Made by a program: the position numbers and the translations under genes | Shown: positions 1-14,100 of the stretch, one piece after another | How positions within the stretch are numbered: position 1 is the first letter of the stretch | How the letters are laid out: every line of letters starts with the position of its first letter | Source: Gordius sp. MW1 | Lineage: Eukaryota; Nematomorpha; Gordioida; Gordea; Gordiidae | Assembly (NCBI GenBank): GCA_964036665.1 | Contig: OZ038533.1 | Coordinates: 4,078,001-4,142,000 of the forward strand | Direction of reading: 5' to 3' | DNA length: 64,000 nt | Notes under the pieces: model-generated | What the model saw: the letters and a program-made list of their open reading frames with translations, nothing else | Told to the model about the DNA's origin: nothing | The model's database searches: none

Positions 1-44
1 AAGGCTTTTTACAAATATTGTCTTTTTCTTTTCAAATTTTCCAG

Positions 45-118
45 TTGTGCTGATCGGGCTTGGGGCTCGAAGGACCAAGGACAAATTACTATTATTATAA
101 CTAAAATTATTTTTTAAC
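45..118 (+). CDS. possible MOGS exon fragment
   Basis: After a pyrimidine-rich tract and an AG ending at 44, a short GC-richer stretch reads (codons from 46) CADRAWGSKDQGQI and then TIIITKIIF before a stop at 116-118. It resembles the part of MOGS that reads [20 protein letters not shown] in the human protein, which should lie some 60-70 residues before the secure exon at 1819. Against it: no GT donor is visible before the stop, and the following 1.7 kb shows no exon for the missing residues. It could be a decayed exon, an exon with an unusual donor, or chance similarity. Confidence 0.3.
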
Positions 119-895
119 GCCCTTTAATGCTCTTGTAAAGAAATCTCTTAAAAATATTTCATATATAAAATTTCCCCACTTTGATTGCACTTATGAGGAC
201 TGGTCAAACAACCTCTTCATAACTCTTGTTCACAAAATTTAGCAATTTGGGAGGTGAAATAATAAATTATTGAAATTTTCTTTAAAAGGTGCAGCTCTAT
301 TAGCTTATCCAATCCTTAGAAACATCCTCACGCAACTGTAAGGTTGCCAAGGAATTATTGAACGTTCCTATTAATAATAAAAGACTCATCATTAATAAAC
401 ATATGAAAGCTATATTTTAAACATTGTTTGAAGGGAATCACTTCAAAATTATAGACAACTACTTGACGACAGATAGAAACACAACAGAACCTTGAAATCT
501 CAGAATGTTGATTATAGCATTGTGATCACCTTTTGATGCATATAACGATCAACTAGTTGGACATAAGCACAAATGAGACGTGAGAGTTATTTATAAAAAA
601 GAATGAGATCTCATCTTTTATTCAATTGACGCCTTTTCTAGCCCACCTATGTCAAATCTTGGAAAATTCACATAAAATTGAACGTGCAGATCTCTTATTA
701 TTAAAACCTCAATTTAAAAACAAAATCAAGCTATATTATATCTATTAAGTTCAATTTGCAATCGACCACATTGCATCTTTAGATGTGAACATTTTTTGTG
801 TTCAACTATTGAAGAAAGAGTAAAACTTGCCCAATAGCACGCTCTTTGTCAGAATTGTTAAATAAAAAATCAAAACTGTCAATAATGTAAGGCAT
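119..895. other. AT-rich noncoding stretch, probably MOGS intron
   Basis: No open frame, repeat or exon could be recognised. If the fragment at 45 is an exon this is intron; the residues missing between it and the exon at 1819 were looked for here and not found. Confidence 0.4.
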
Positions 896-1065
896 CATGA
901 GCGTAGCCAGAGGGGGGGGGGGCAGGGAGGGGCGACTGCCCCCCTCTAAATCCAAAATTTTTGGAAATTTATTAAAATTATGGCTAAGATTTTAAAAAAT
1001 GTTCATTTTGCTCCTCCCTAAATCATTATTATACCCATCTATATCCAATCCTGCCTACGCCCATG
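896..1065. mobile_element. 170-bp hAT-type MITE with perfect target duplication
   Basis: Ends are CATGAGCGTAGCCAG on the left and CTGCCTACGCCCATG on the right, inverted relative to each other. The element is flanked by identical 8-bp copies TAAGGCAT (888-895 and 1066-1073), which fixes both borders. The inside has a G run, a C run and no reading frame. Relatives lie at 55145-55314 (complete) and 58848-58996 (decayed), and a truncated piece at about 10687. The 8-bp duplication fits hAT; the family is known here only from its non-autonomous form. Confidence 0.85.
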
Positions 1066-1153
1066 TAAGGCATACATAACACGCATCTCCTGAGTTTTTT
1101 TTATTGAAGAATTAGGATGTTTCGAAAATTAATCGCTAAAAGACTAATACGAC

Positions 1154-1705
1154 TAGAGCTCTGCTAACTAAATTTTCTTCGGCCCGAGCCCGACGTCTCA
1201 ATTTTATAATAACCCCGAGTCTGGCCTGATTTTTATAATAAAAATTTTAATCAGATTTTAGATTTGACAATTATTTAATTATATGAATATTAAATAAATA
1301 TATTTGTTATTATATATAGTAAAATAAGGATAAGTTTTGTACCTAAAAATTCAATTTTACAGTAATAATCTAACTTTTTAAAAATAAGTTTATAAAAATA
1401 TTTACAAAAATATATAACTGATTGCAAAAATTTACAATTTTAATCAATAATTTTTTATAGACAGCTAATAGGGGATGGATTTTAAAAACCATATTATTTA
1501 TGCTGTGCGAACATGTTTTAAGTTTAACCTAGTTGGGTTGATCTAATAATTTTTGTAAAAGGTTAGTTTGCTTCTTAATTCGAGCTGGATTGAGTCGGGC
1601 TGCCCCATCACTCCAGGCTCAAGCCCGAGGCCATTTTATTAAATTTTCCCCTGCCCGGCTCAAAACTCTCTTGGGTCGGACTTGGACGGCCTATATTAAG
1701 CTCTA
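1154..1705. mobile_element. hAT-type MITE with TAGAG ends
   Basis: The left end reads TAGAGCTCTGC and the right end AAGCTCTA. Subterminal stretches are full of CCCGAGCC-type motifs, like the elements at 9304, 10371 and 58355. Flanks AATACGAC and GATACGAA share 6 of 8 bases, a worn 8-bp target duplication. The interior is AT-rich with no coding capacity. It sits just before the first secure MOGS exon. Confidence 0.65.
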
Positions 1706-1818
1706 GATACGAAGTCGTACCATTTGCATTTTCATAAAAATGACTCGAAAATAATTAATATTCCGCAATTCTATAATAAATTTAGTGTGAACCCTAACAT
1801 AACCATGTTATCGTTCAG

Positions 1819-2120
1819 ATAATTATACCCGAGAGGATTGGGTTATTTCGCGTTCAGCCTTGTCTAACCTAGTGGGCAGTATTGGTTTCTTCTCGGGTCA
1901 TTCATTGGTAGCTAAAGCGGGCACAGCCATGCCTAAACCCGAACCCGAAACTGGTAAAAAATCAAAGGGGGCCGCTAATAACGATCAGATTTACCCTTAT
2001 TTCTCTACCAATTTGTACACCGGAGTTCCAAGTAGGTCCTTCTTTCCGCGTGGCTTTTTGTGGGACGAAGGCTTTCATCAGCTTGTTGTGGCCAATTGGG
2101 ATCCCGACATTTCTGCACAG
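1819..2120 (+). CDS. MOGS: MOGS exon a (first secure exon)
   Basis: The acceptor TCGTTCAG precedes 1819 and the donor GTATTT follows 2120. The exon starts with two bases of a split codon and ends in phase 0. It covers [14 protein letters not shown], a lineage-specific stretch, then the highly conserved [15 protein letters not shown] block. Its true 5' boundary is less certain than its 3' one, because the preceding exon was not identified. Confidence 0.93.
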
Positions 2121-5100
2121 GTATTTAATTTAAAGTAAACGCTTTTAAAACTTATTTTTGCTGAAATACTGTTGTGGAAGACTGTTTAATTTAAAGGAAC
2201 TTTCATTGGGCATACGCATATAATCATTATGGTTGTAGATAAAAGCAATATCGGAATGTTTTCCAAATATTTTAATTGCTATGCAATTTATGGGCTCGCT
2301 TTTTGTTGTCCCCGTCCGTCCTCTAACGTTCTGACTCCGTCTTTCAACTTTCTGACTTGCTGGTTCAATACCTGGATAGGACAAAAAATTTTTTTTAATT
2401 AAGTTAATATTTTGTTCTTGTTAATACCATTGATAATATGATTTTTTGAACGTCCGCTGGCTACTGACTAATGAAAAAAATTTGGCCAATGTGAATCGAA
2501 ATTTTTTTATCCGTTTTTGAATTGGTATATTAGGTTAACATTGAAAATTACCCTATGCCCTCCCCTACAAGGGCCTATGCCTTTACTTATATGGGTTCGA
2601 ATTCCGGCTAAAGCAAATTCTTAATTGCTGGTTCGATACTCGGAGAGGGAAATTTTTTTTTTAAATTAAATTAATATGTTGTTCTAGTTAATACCATTGA
2701 TAATATGACTCGGTTAACATTGATAATTACCCTATGCCCTCCCCTACAAGGGCCTATGCCTCTTCTAATATGGGCCCCTGTGCCCCCTCCCCCTAGAAAA
2801 GCCTATGCCTCACTTAATGTGGGTTCGAATCCCGGCGAGGGCAAATTCTTAATTGCTGGTTTGATACCCGGAGAGGGCAAATTTTTTTTTTAATATTGTT
2901 CCTGTTAATACAATTGATTATATGACTTTTTGGCCCTCCGCTGGCTACTGACCAATGAAAAAAATGACCATTGGCCAAATTATAAATCGAATTTTTTTTT
3001 CGTTAATTGGTATATTGGCTTAACATTGACAATTGCCCTATGCCCTCTCCTACAAGGGCCTGGGTCCCTGTGCCCCCCTCAAGCCTATGCATCTATTAAT
3101 GTGGGTTCAAATCCCGGCCAGGGCAAATTCTTAATTGCTGGTTTTATACCCGGAGAGGGCAAAATTTCTATTTTTTTTAAATTAAATTAATATATTGTTC
3201 CTGTTAATACCATTAATAATGTGACTTTTAGACCGTGCTCTGGCTACTGACCAATGAGAAAATGATGAATTGCTATATTAGTTTAACATTGATAATTACC
3301 CTGTGCCCCTACAAAGGCTTATGCCTTTACTGATGTGGTTCGAATCCCGAAGAGGGCAAAAATTTTTTTTTTTAAATTAAATTAATATATTGTTCTTGTT
3401 AATATCATTGATAATATGACTTTTTGACCGTGTCCTGGCTACTGACCATTGAAAAAAAATGACCATTGGCCAAAGTATAAATCGATTTTTTTTTCGTCTC
3501 TTTTGTATTTATATCCTTTTTGACCGTCTCGTGGCTATTGACTAATGAAAAAAATGACCATTGGCTAAAATATAAATCGTTTTTTTTTCTCTTATGTATT
3601 TATAGCCTTTTTGACCGTGTCCTGGCTAAATAAAGAAAATGACCATTAGCCAAATTGTGATTTGAAATTTTTTTTTCCTTTGTTTTTGCTAATACCATTG
3701 ATAATATGACTTTTTGATCGTGTCCTGGCTGCTGACCAATGAAAAAAAATGATGATTGGCCAAAGTATAAATCTAAATTGTTTTTTTCGTTTTTTTTCGT
3801 CTCTTATGTATTTATATCCTTTATGACCGTGCCTGGCTACTGACCAATAGAAAAAATGACCATTGGTCAAAGTATAATTTTTTAAGAGTTTGACATTTTC
3901 CAATATATGATCATCATATCATTTATTTTTATTTAATAACTTAGAATTTTTTAGGTCAAAAGTTGTTTTATAAAAAAATATAAGTTACCGAAATAAAATG
4001 ACTCCAAACCTACCATATTATGTGAAAAGATTGTTGTTAAACTTCATCAATAAATTAACAACATAATTAAATATAAATAATACTTATTAAGTATTAATTA
4101 ATTGCTATGCAATTTATGGGCTCGTTTTTTGTTGTCCGTCCGTCCGTTGTCCGTCCGTTACCCTCCTATCTATTTGCATTGGGTATATTAGGTTATCGCT
4201 TTTTTAAATTAATACATGAGAAAGAGGTGCCCCACCCCTCATCTCTATCTCCCTCGCTGTGTTATTTTTTAAATTAATGCATAAGAGGTGCCCCACCCCT
4301 CATCTCTATCTCCCTCGGTGTGTTATATATAAGATTTGTTAAATTATCTATTATATAATAAACATAAATAAAAGTTGTTTACTTTTAATTGCTATGCAAT
4401 TTAACTAGTTATATAATAAACATAAATAAAAGTTGTTTACTTTTAATTGCTATGCAATTTAACTAGTTTTTTAGATAAAAGTTGTTTACTTTTGCTATGC
4501 GATTTAACTAGTTATATAATAAACATAAATAAAAGTTGTTTACTTTTTAATTGCTATGCAATTTAACTAGTTTTGGGGTTAGAATCCCGGAGTTTTTTTG
4601 ACTCTTATGATTGTTCTTGTTACTATCATTGATAATAAGAATTTTTGGCCGTCCGCTGGCTGCTGACCAATGAAAAAAATGACCATTGGCCAAAATGTGA
4701 ATCGAAATTATTATTTTCGTTTTTTTTTTGACTATTATGATTGTTCCTGTTTCTACCATTGCTATTATGACTTTTTGGCCGTCCGCTGGCTGCTGACCAA
4801 TGTTATATAATAAACATAAATAAAAGTTGTTTACTTTTAATTGCTATGCAATTTAACTAGTTTTTGGGTTAGAATCCCGGAGTTTTTTTGACTCTTATGA
4901 TTGTTCTTGTTACTATCATTGATAATAAGACTTTTTGGCCCTCCGTTGGCTGCTGACCAATGAAAAAATGACCATTGGCCAAAATGTGAATCCGAGTTTA
5001 TTTTTTCGTTTTTTTTTTGACTATTATGATTGTTCCTGTTACTACCATTGCTATTATGACTTTTTGGCCGTCCGCTGGCTCCTGACCGATGGAAAAAATG

Positions 5101-8100
5101 ACCATTGGCCAAAATGTGAATCGAAATTATTTTTTTCGTTTTTTTTTGACTATTATGATTGTTCCTGTTCCTACCATTGCTATTATGACTTTTTGGCCGT
5201 CCGCTGACTGCTGACCAATGGAATAAAATGACCATTGACCAAAATGTGATTCGAAAATTTTTTTTTCGTTTTTTTTTGACTATTATGAATTTATATCCAT
5301 TACCGTGTCCTGGCTGCTGACCAATGGAAAAAAATGACCATTGGCCAAAATGTGATTAGAAAATTTTTTTTTCGTTTTTTTTAATCTTATGAATTTATAT
5401 CCACTTTTACCGTGTGCTGGCTGCTGACCAATGGAAAAAAATGACCATTGGCCAAAGTGAGCATCAAAATTTTTTTTTCCGTTTTTTTGGCTATAATTGA
5501 CTTATAGAGTATCTGTTGGTACTGACCAATAGAGAAAAAGTGACCATTAGCCAAATTTTTGATTTTTTTAATTAAAAATTGTTCAAATTCAACAAAAAAT
5601 TTCTCCCAACAATTCTGCAAATTCTTAACATTGTGTTGTTTTATAATATAATGTTTGTTAGACCCATAATCTCTAAAGGCCATAAAAACTAATGTAATAC
5701 GCAACTAGATGCAAACACTAAATCTAACCCTAACCCTTGCCTATATTACATTTTGCCTTTATTACATTTTGCCTATAATGAAAAATTTGTATAAATAATT
5801 AATTAATCATTAGTCATTTAATACCCCCTATAGGCATTCTCGCCCCTTCCCACCTTTCTCGCCCATAAATTGCATAGCAAATATGATACATTTATACGAA
5901 GTACAGATGAGTCGTCCCCCCTTCCCTACCCCTCTTCCCTTCCCTTCTCCCCCTTCCCACGAGGGCCGAAGCCCCGAGTTTTATTATAACAAGCAATTTA
6001 AATGACCCTATGATTAGGAGGAAGCTTGATTCGCGGCAAAAGAACAAAAATTATTACACCTATAATTTTACCGGCCGAATATAACCACAGTCTAAACTCT
6101 AAAGAAAGACAATATATTACCTAAAGTCAGGTCTAAGGCAAATATTCGAAATTTGGACAAATACATTAATATATTTTTGTCAAGTTATTGAAAAATTCAT
6201 ATTTTTACACTACACTTATAAACATTATGATTCTTTGAAACATGTCATGGGACCCCTTTGGGTTACCCTTAAAACCAACGAGAAAATTATCTCGTCAAAT
6301 TCTTTTAAGTTCATCCCGCCTTAATTATAAGAAGCTATAAAAGCACTTTTCCTTCCATCCATCTCTTTCTACCGATCACTGTGTTGCTGTTTCATCTTAG
6401 ATATACGTCGCATATTTTAATCTAACCCATTTATCGATTTTTTAATTTACTCGGTTTATCCGTCCTTACAACGTTCTGACTTGCTGGTTCGATACCCGGA
6501 GAGAACAATTTTTTTTTAAAATTAATATATTGTTCTTGTTAATATTATTAATAATATGACATTTTAACCCTCCGCTGGCTACTGACCAATGAAAAAAATG
6601 ACCATTGGCCAAATTATAAATCGGATTTTTTTTTCATTTTGAAATTGGTTTATTAGGCTAACATAGATATTGACCCTATGCCCCCCCCCCTACAAGGGCC
6701 TATGCCTCTACTGATATGGGTCCCTGTGCCCTACAAAGGCTTCTCTACTGATGTGGGTTTGAATCCCGGCGAGGGCAAATTTTTTTTATTTTTTATTATT
6801 TAATTAATATATTGTTCTTGTTAATACCCTTGATAATATGACTTTTTGACCGTCCGCTGGCTACTGACCAATGAAAAAAATGACCATTAGCCAAAGTGAG
6901 ATTATATACTTAACCTTTTTATTTATTTATCTCATTCATCTTCACAAAAGATGTATTTTTCCCTTAATAAATTAAATTAAATAATACGATAGGCTACAAA
7001 AAGTGTTATTTCTATAATAGTTTAATAACCTTTTTGAGCTATCTTGTTAAAAATTGTCCAATGACAGTTTAAATTAATAAAAAGGGTTGCACAAAGCAAA
7101 TTATAAAATAGTGGGATGGAAAAAGGTTTTTATAAAATATTTGTAAGGATTTATGGCCTGCTGTTATACCTAGTGCCTTAAGTGCTTAAACGTCTCCAAA
7201 TCGAAAATATGGTGTTAGCGTAAAACTTTAACGAGTAAATAGGTCAACGATTATATAGTAGTCTTGGGGTCTAGATGACCCCACACCTTTTGTATAGTGG
7301 TAAAGGCCTAAAATTTGTGTGTTATTAATGCTGCATTTGGCTATGAAATTTACTAATGTCTTATTTGAAGAAAATACTTAATAGGCAATCCCCCGAAACG
7401 GGTCAACTTGTAAACCAAAAAAACTTATAAACTTTGGGTGCGACATAGATTTAAGTTTGTTGATTCTTTTAACTATATAATAATAACAAAAATTGTTTCT
7501 GCCGGGCGATATCAAATTTGAGCTAGTTGGATTTTGTGTCGTTTTTCTTTAAAATTTTTCCATCACTATTGTTTTATTTAGAGAAATGTTTTTCATAAAT
7601 CCTTATCGCACTCTAGGTTTTGGGTAGTTGGTTTGATTCTATGAATGCCAATGGCTGGATTCCCCGCGAACAAATATTGGGTCCCGAGGCTCGAGCTAAA
7701 GTCCCGACCGAATTTGTGGTTCAACGCGATGATAACGCCAACCCTCCAGCCCTGTTTTTGGCTCTAGACGTGCTATGGAATCTTTACGAAAAACGGGGCA
7801 CAAACCAAGATTTGGGCTACTTAAATCACGATTTTTGGGTCAAAATATTTCCTAGAGCCGTCACCTGGTAAAACGACCACGTTTATTACTTTGTGCTTTA
7901 AGACATTTTGCTAATTTTATTTATAATAATTTTTAAAATAAAGCTTAACCTTCCCTCCATGATTTGGATGGATAGATGAGCAATAAAACCAATTTTAGAG
8001 GGTCATTTTGACACCAAATAAATAAAATACCCTTTTAAGCAATTTATTACAATTTAAGATGGCCGCCCTACTTTCTCTTTTATTTAATTTGATTCTAGGT

Positions 8101-11100
8101 ATATAAAACATGTATCTCAAATTTGAAACGGTTTGAGAGGGTTCAACAGTAATTAAACTTCGGCCATTATGAGGTGACCACTCGTTAAATTATTTTTTAT
8201 TATTTTTTTTCTATGGAGATAGGTCTTACCTATTACTACAACAAGATTCTATGATTTGGGGGCCAATAACCTTAAATTTTATTAGGTATAGCGTCACGAA
8301 CCGATTTTTTCAAGGGTCGATTTTCGACCTTTGAGCGTTCACAACTTCAAAAGAAGAGGCTCAAATGAGCTAAAATTTTCGGAAATTAATAATTGTACTA
8401 GTTTTAACATTTCCACCAAATTTCACAAAATTCTGAGGAGGTTGGCCGAAGAAGGCGTTTTTATGATCGATTTGACATGGAATGTCCCTATATTTTATAT
8501 TTATCGCACATGTTTTTGAGGCAATTATACATGCTTTTCAATAGGTACGATTGGTTTAATCGAACCCAGACGGGTCTGGTTGCGGGTACATATCGCTGGC
8601 GTGGTCGTGATGCCTCAGCCGTAAGCCGGGGCGAATTGAATCCCAAAACATTGACTTCCGGCTTAGATGATTACCCTAGGCCGACCCATCCATCAGCACA
8701 AGAGAGACACGTAGACCTGCGGTGTTGGATGGCTATGGGGGCTCGAGTGCTGGCTAAGATTGCCGAGCATTTGAGAAATTTTAATGCTTTAGATTCTCAC
8801 GACGCTGCCTTAAAATCTAAAATCAGTAAGTTTTGGGTGTGATAAAGCTAGTAGTTTATGAAGTTATCACTCGTTTAGATTGAATTAGCTTCATGCAAAG
8901 ATACCTGAATCGCGAAATGTTTGAAGTATATAAGTTGTAAATTTTATTGAAACTACAATGCGCGAACTTAATCGAAATACTTTATATTCCTCAAATAATA
9001 TAATGAATTTTTCAAACATTTTTTTAGTTTAAATGCCCCTAGCTATATAACATGATAATTTTAATGTTTAAATATGTTCTTTTTAGATTTTTTTAAAAAA
9101 GAAAAGTTTTTCTTGGTTGAAAGTAGAAAATAAGTTACTGTAAAATTGGCACGGTTCATCAGAAAACCTATGAACACACTTAATGAACGACCTGTATTTT
9201 GCTAGGCGTAGTCGGATTCTGATCTTATATTTACAATATAATTTATGGTATTATGGCTTGAATAGCCGAACGAAACCCTGTTTTACTAGATCCCCCCCCC
9301 ACCTAGAGCCCTGCAATGTCATTTTTTTTCAACCCGAACCGACCCGACTCGAAAGCATTTAAATTTTTTCAACCCGAACCCGACCCGACCCGAAAGTAAA
9401 AAAAAGGTAATATTATAAAATTGATTTTAATGGATTTAAATGGCAACAAAACATGACAAAACGTTATATGTCTATCATTTCCGGGTCACATGCTAAATAA
9501 GATAGGTTATATATATAAAATCAATTAGTCTCTATTTAAAATTGCCTATAAATGGCCCATAGAGTATACTTTTAAGTTAATTGCGGCACTCCTAAATGTG
9601 GTTATTATTATTTTCTTCAAAATATTAACGAACCCGCAATTTTTTCACATATAAAATGCTTATATTCTAATTTTCTAATTAAAATGAGTTTGTCTGTATC
9701 AGGCAATTTTGATTTTAATGCTAATAACGGTTGTGGCAATATTGTGCCAAAATGAAAGGAGAAAATTTGATTATTATTTCAAAAACTCTTATTTTTTAAA
9801 TCATGTTTGTATAATATGATAAAATAATTTTATTCTAGTGTATAAGTTAGGCGGTAAAACAAGTTGAGACATCAATATTTAAAGAAGAAAAATGGGAATT
9901 AAGAAAATCATAAGTTTTGTGATATCAATTACATGTTCATTATAATTTAGCATCTATCAAGATATTTTACTTTTCTGAGTTTACAAATGCGCAATTCCAA
10001 AATTCAGATATAACTTAAAAAAATTAATTTAAATTAATGTATGAAATTAATTCATCATACATTTCGATATTAATTATAAAATATTATATAAAATAGCATT
10101 AATTTAAAAGATATGTCTATTATTTAATATAAAATTTAATGTTCAACCCGACCCGAGTTTTAAATTTTTCAACCCAAACTCGACCTCGGGTCGGGTTTCG
10201 GGTCACCCGTGCAGGGCTCTACCCCCACCCCCCTACCTTAAAAAATTAACAATTGACTTTTTTCCCCTAATGTTGGCACAGACTCCTAGTAACGCTGATA
10301 ACGGTAAATTGCTATATTTTTGTTATTAAACTATTTAGGTTACAACAAATAATCAATTTGAGACCCACAGTAGAGACCTGCACGGCCCGCGGACGGGCCT
10401 AAAAGCCCAGCCGGGCTTGACGGGCTTCTGAAATAGAACAACGGGCAGGGCCTGGACGGGCCTTAATATAACTTAACGGGCTCGGGCCGGGCCTAAATAT
10501 ACTTGAGGCCCGTTAAAAGCCCGTTACAAAATCAATTAGATTTAGTATAAATAAGGTGTTTTTATATTTATAATTATATGTATATTGAATTAACAAGGAA
10601 TGTTAAATTTTATTTCCATCTTAGTTCATTAATTCATCTATCTCAACCCGCATAATAAATGTTAAAGATATTTATACACGTGATCTCATGGGCGTAGGCA
10701 ATTTAAATTAGAGGTGGTGGCAGAGGTAGGGCAAAAAATATTTTTAAATTAAGAATTTTTGGATTTGGAGAGGGGGGGTCAGGCCCATCCTTGCCTCCCC
10801 ATTTATACCCTTTAGCAAAATTGAGTGAATTATTTTGTTATTATGTAAGATTATTAATTGATATGCTATTTATGGGGTCTTTGGTTATAAGTCCGTCCGT
10901 TAGTCCTGTCCAACTTGTAATTTTTCAATAAATGCCTTGGAGGCTTATACTTTTTAATGGCTGTGGACTTATGCTTCGGTAAAAAACTTTATTTTCTTTC
11001 GCAAATACACTATCTAATGACCGCTGATTGACATTTCTTTTTTCGACCTGGCCCGAGCCCAAATTTCATTATTGTTTTTGTGCCTGCCCGATTGATTATT

Positions 11101-14100
11101 ACCTCTATTTTTTCTTTGGGCTTGTCTAGGTTGTTGCTATATATCGGATAATTTCGAAACTGGCTAAATAATCCCTGAAAATTAATAATGATCGTTGCTT
11201 TTTATATATACACTCATTAACAAATTTAAAAACAAATTTTAAAAATTGTTTCTTCAAGTTACTTTTGTAAAATATCACTATTTTTCATTTTGATCAATAA
11301 CCTTAAGATTTAAAATGGTGTGGAAAAGCAAAGAAGCCACCTAACTGTAACTGTATTAAAAACATTATAACCTTAAATAAGAGTTTTAAAGTCTATTTGG
11401 CTTATGTAGATTTATGTCCTGAAATGCCACTTGTAAAAGAAATCTTTTCCTGTAGGTCGCCTTTTGAAAGATAAAAGATCTCGTCTGATCGGGAATTATT
11501 ATTAATTGCTATGCAATTTATGGGCTCGCTTTTTGTTGTCCGTCCGTTGTCCGTCCGTCCGTTACCCTCCCTATCTATTTGCATTGGGTATATTAGGTTT
11601 TCGATTTTTTAAATTAATGCATGAGAAAGAGGTGCCCCACTTCTCATCTCTATCTCCCTCGCTGTGTTATTTTTTAAATTAAGCATAAGAGGTGCCCCAC
11701 CCCTCATCTCTATCTCCCTCGGTGTGTTATATATAAGATTTGTTAAATTATCTATTATATAATAAAAACTCGGGCCTTCGGCCCTCGTGGGAAGGGGGAG
11801 AAGGGAAGGGAAGAGGGGAAGGGAAGGGGGGACGACTCATCTGTACTTCGTATAAATGTATCATATTTGCTATGCAATTTATGGGCGAGAAAAATGGGAA
11901 GGGGCGAGAATGCCTACAGGGGGGTATTAAATGCCTAATGATTAATTAATTATTTAAACAAATTTTCCATTATAGGCAAAATGTAATATAGGCAAAATGT
12001 AATACAGGCAAGGGTTAGGGTTAGATTTAGTGTTTGCATCTAGTTGCGTATTACATTAGTTTTTATGGCCTTTAGTGATTATGGGTCTAACAAACATTAT
12101 ATTATAAAACAGCACAATGTTAAGAATTTGCAGAATTGTTGGGAGAAATTTTTTGTTGAATTTGAACAATTTTTATTTAAAAAAATCAAAAATTTGGCCA
12201 ATGGTCACTTTTTCTCTATTGGTCAGTACCAACAGATACTCTATAAGTCAATGATAGCCAAAAAAAACGGAAAAAAAAATTTTGATGCTCACTTTGGCCA
12301 ATGGTCATTTTTTTCCATTGGTCAGCAGCCAGCACACGGTAAAAGTGGATATACATTCATAAGAGTAAAAAAAACGAAAAAAAAATTTTCGAATCACATT
12401 TTGGCCAATGGTCATTTTTTTCCATTGGTCAGCAGCCAGGACACGGTAAAAGCGGATATAAATTCATAATAGTCAAAAAAAACGAAGAAAAAGTTTTCGA
12501 ATCACATTTTGGCCAATGGTCATTTTATTCCATTGGTCAGCATCCAGCGGACGGCCAAAAAGTCATAATAGCAATGGTAGGAACAGGAACAATCATAATA
12601 GTCAAAAAAAACGAAAAAAATAATTTCGATTCACATTTTGGCCAATGGTCATTTTTTCCATCGGTCAGGAGCCAGCGGACGGCCAAAAAGTCATAATAGC
12701 AATGGTAGTAACAGGAACAATCATAATAGTCAAAAAAAACGAGAAAAAAAACTCGGATTCACATTTTGGCCAATGGTCATTTTTTTCATTGGTCAGCAGC
12801 CAACGGACGGCCAAAAAGTCTTATTATCAATGATAGTAACAAGAACAATCATAAGAGTCAAAAAAAACTCCGGGATTCTAACCCAAAAACTAGTTAAATT
12901 GCATAGCAATTAGAAGTAAACAACTTTTATTTATGTTTATTATATAACATTGGTCAGCAGCCAGCGGACGGACAAAAAGTCATAATAGCAATGGTAGAAA
13001 CAGGAACAATCATAATAGTCAAAAAAAAACGAAAAAAATAATTTCGATTCACATTTTGGCCAATGGTCATTTTTTTCATTGGTCAGCAGCCAGCGGACGG
13101 CCAAAAATTCTTATTATCAATGATAGTAACAAGAACAATCATAAGAGTCAAAAAAAACTTCGGGATTCTAAGCCCAAAACTAGTTAAATTGCATAGCAAT
13201 ATAAAGTAAACAACTTTTATTTATGTTTATTATATAACTAGTTAAATTGCATAGCATTAAAAGTAAACAACTATTATCTATGTTTATTATATAACAAAAA
13301 CTAGTTAAATTGCATAGCAAATAAAAGTAAACAACTTTTTATTATATAACTAGTTAAATTGCATAGCAATTAAGAGTAACCAACTTTTATTTATGTTTAT
13401 ATAATAGATAATTTAACAAATCTTATATATAACACACCGAGGGAGATAGAGATGAGGGGTGGGGCACCTCTTATGCATAGCAATTAAAAATAACACAGCG
13501 AGGGAGATAGAGATGAGGGGTGGGGCACCTCTTTCTCATGCATTAATTTAAAAAAGCGATAACCTAATATACCCAATGCAAATAGATAGGGAGGGTAACG
13601 GACGGACAACGGACGGACAACGGACAACCAAAAACGAGCCCATAAATTGCATAGCAATTAAAACATAGATAAAAGTTGTTTTTTAATTGCTATGCAATTT
13701 AACTAGTTTTGGGGTTAGAATCCCGGAGTTTTTTTGACTCTTATGATTGTTCTTGTTACTATCATTGATAATAAGAATTTTTGGCCGTCCGCTGGCTGCT
13801 GACCAATGAAAAAATGACCATTGGCCAAAATGTGAATCCGAGTTTATTTTTTCGTTTTTTTGACTATTATGATTGTTCCTGTTCCTACCATTGCTATTAT
13901 GACTTTTTGGCTGTCCGCTGGCTCCTGACCGATGGAAAAAATGACCATTGGCCAAAATGTGAATCGAAATTATTTTTTTCGTTTTTTTTTGACTATTATG
14001 ATTGTTCCTGTTCCTACCATTGCTATTATGACTTTTTGGCCTTCCGCTGGCTGCTGACCAATGGAATAAAATGACCATTGGCCAAAATGTGATTCGAAAT

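Larger units (their letters stand above)
2121..7616. other. MOGS intron, 5.5 kb, mostly family X repeats
   Basis: The ends are GT...AG. From 2274 to 5979 it is two forward copies of family X; 6465-6900 is a partial copy. The stretch 6900-7616 is AT-rich single-copy-looking sequence in which I see nothing. Confidence 0.85.

Noticed and set aside
12001-12025. Telomere remnant (GGGTTAGGGTTAG)
   Set aside because: Only two repeat units, present in every X copy at the same place, so part of the element.
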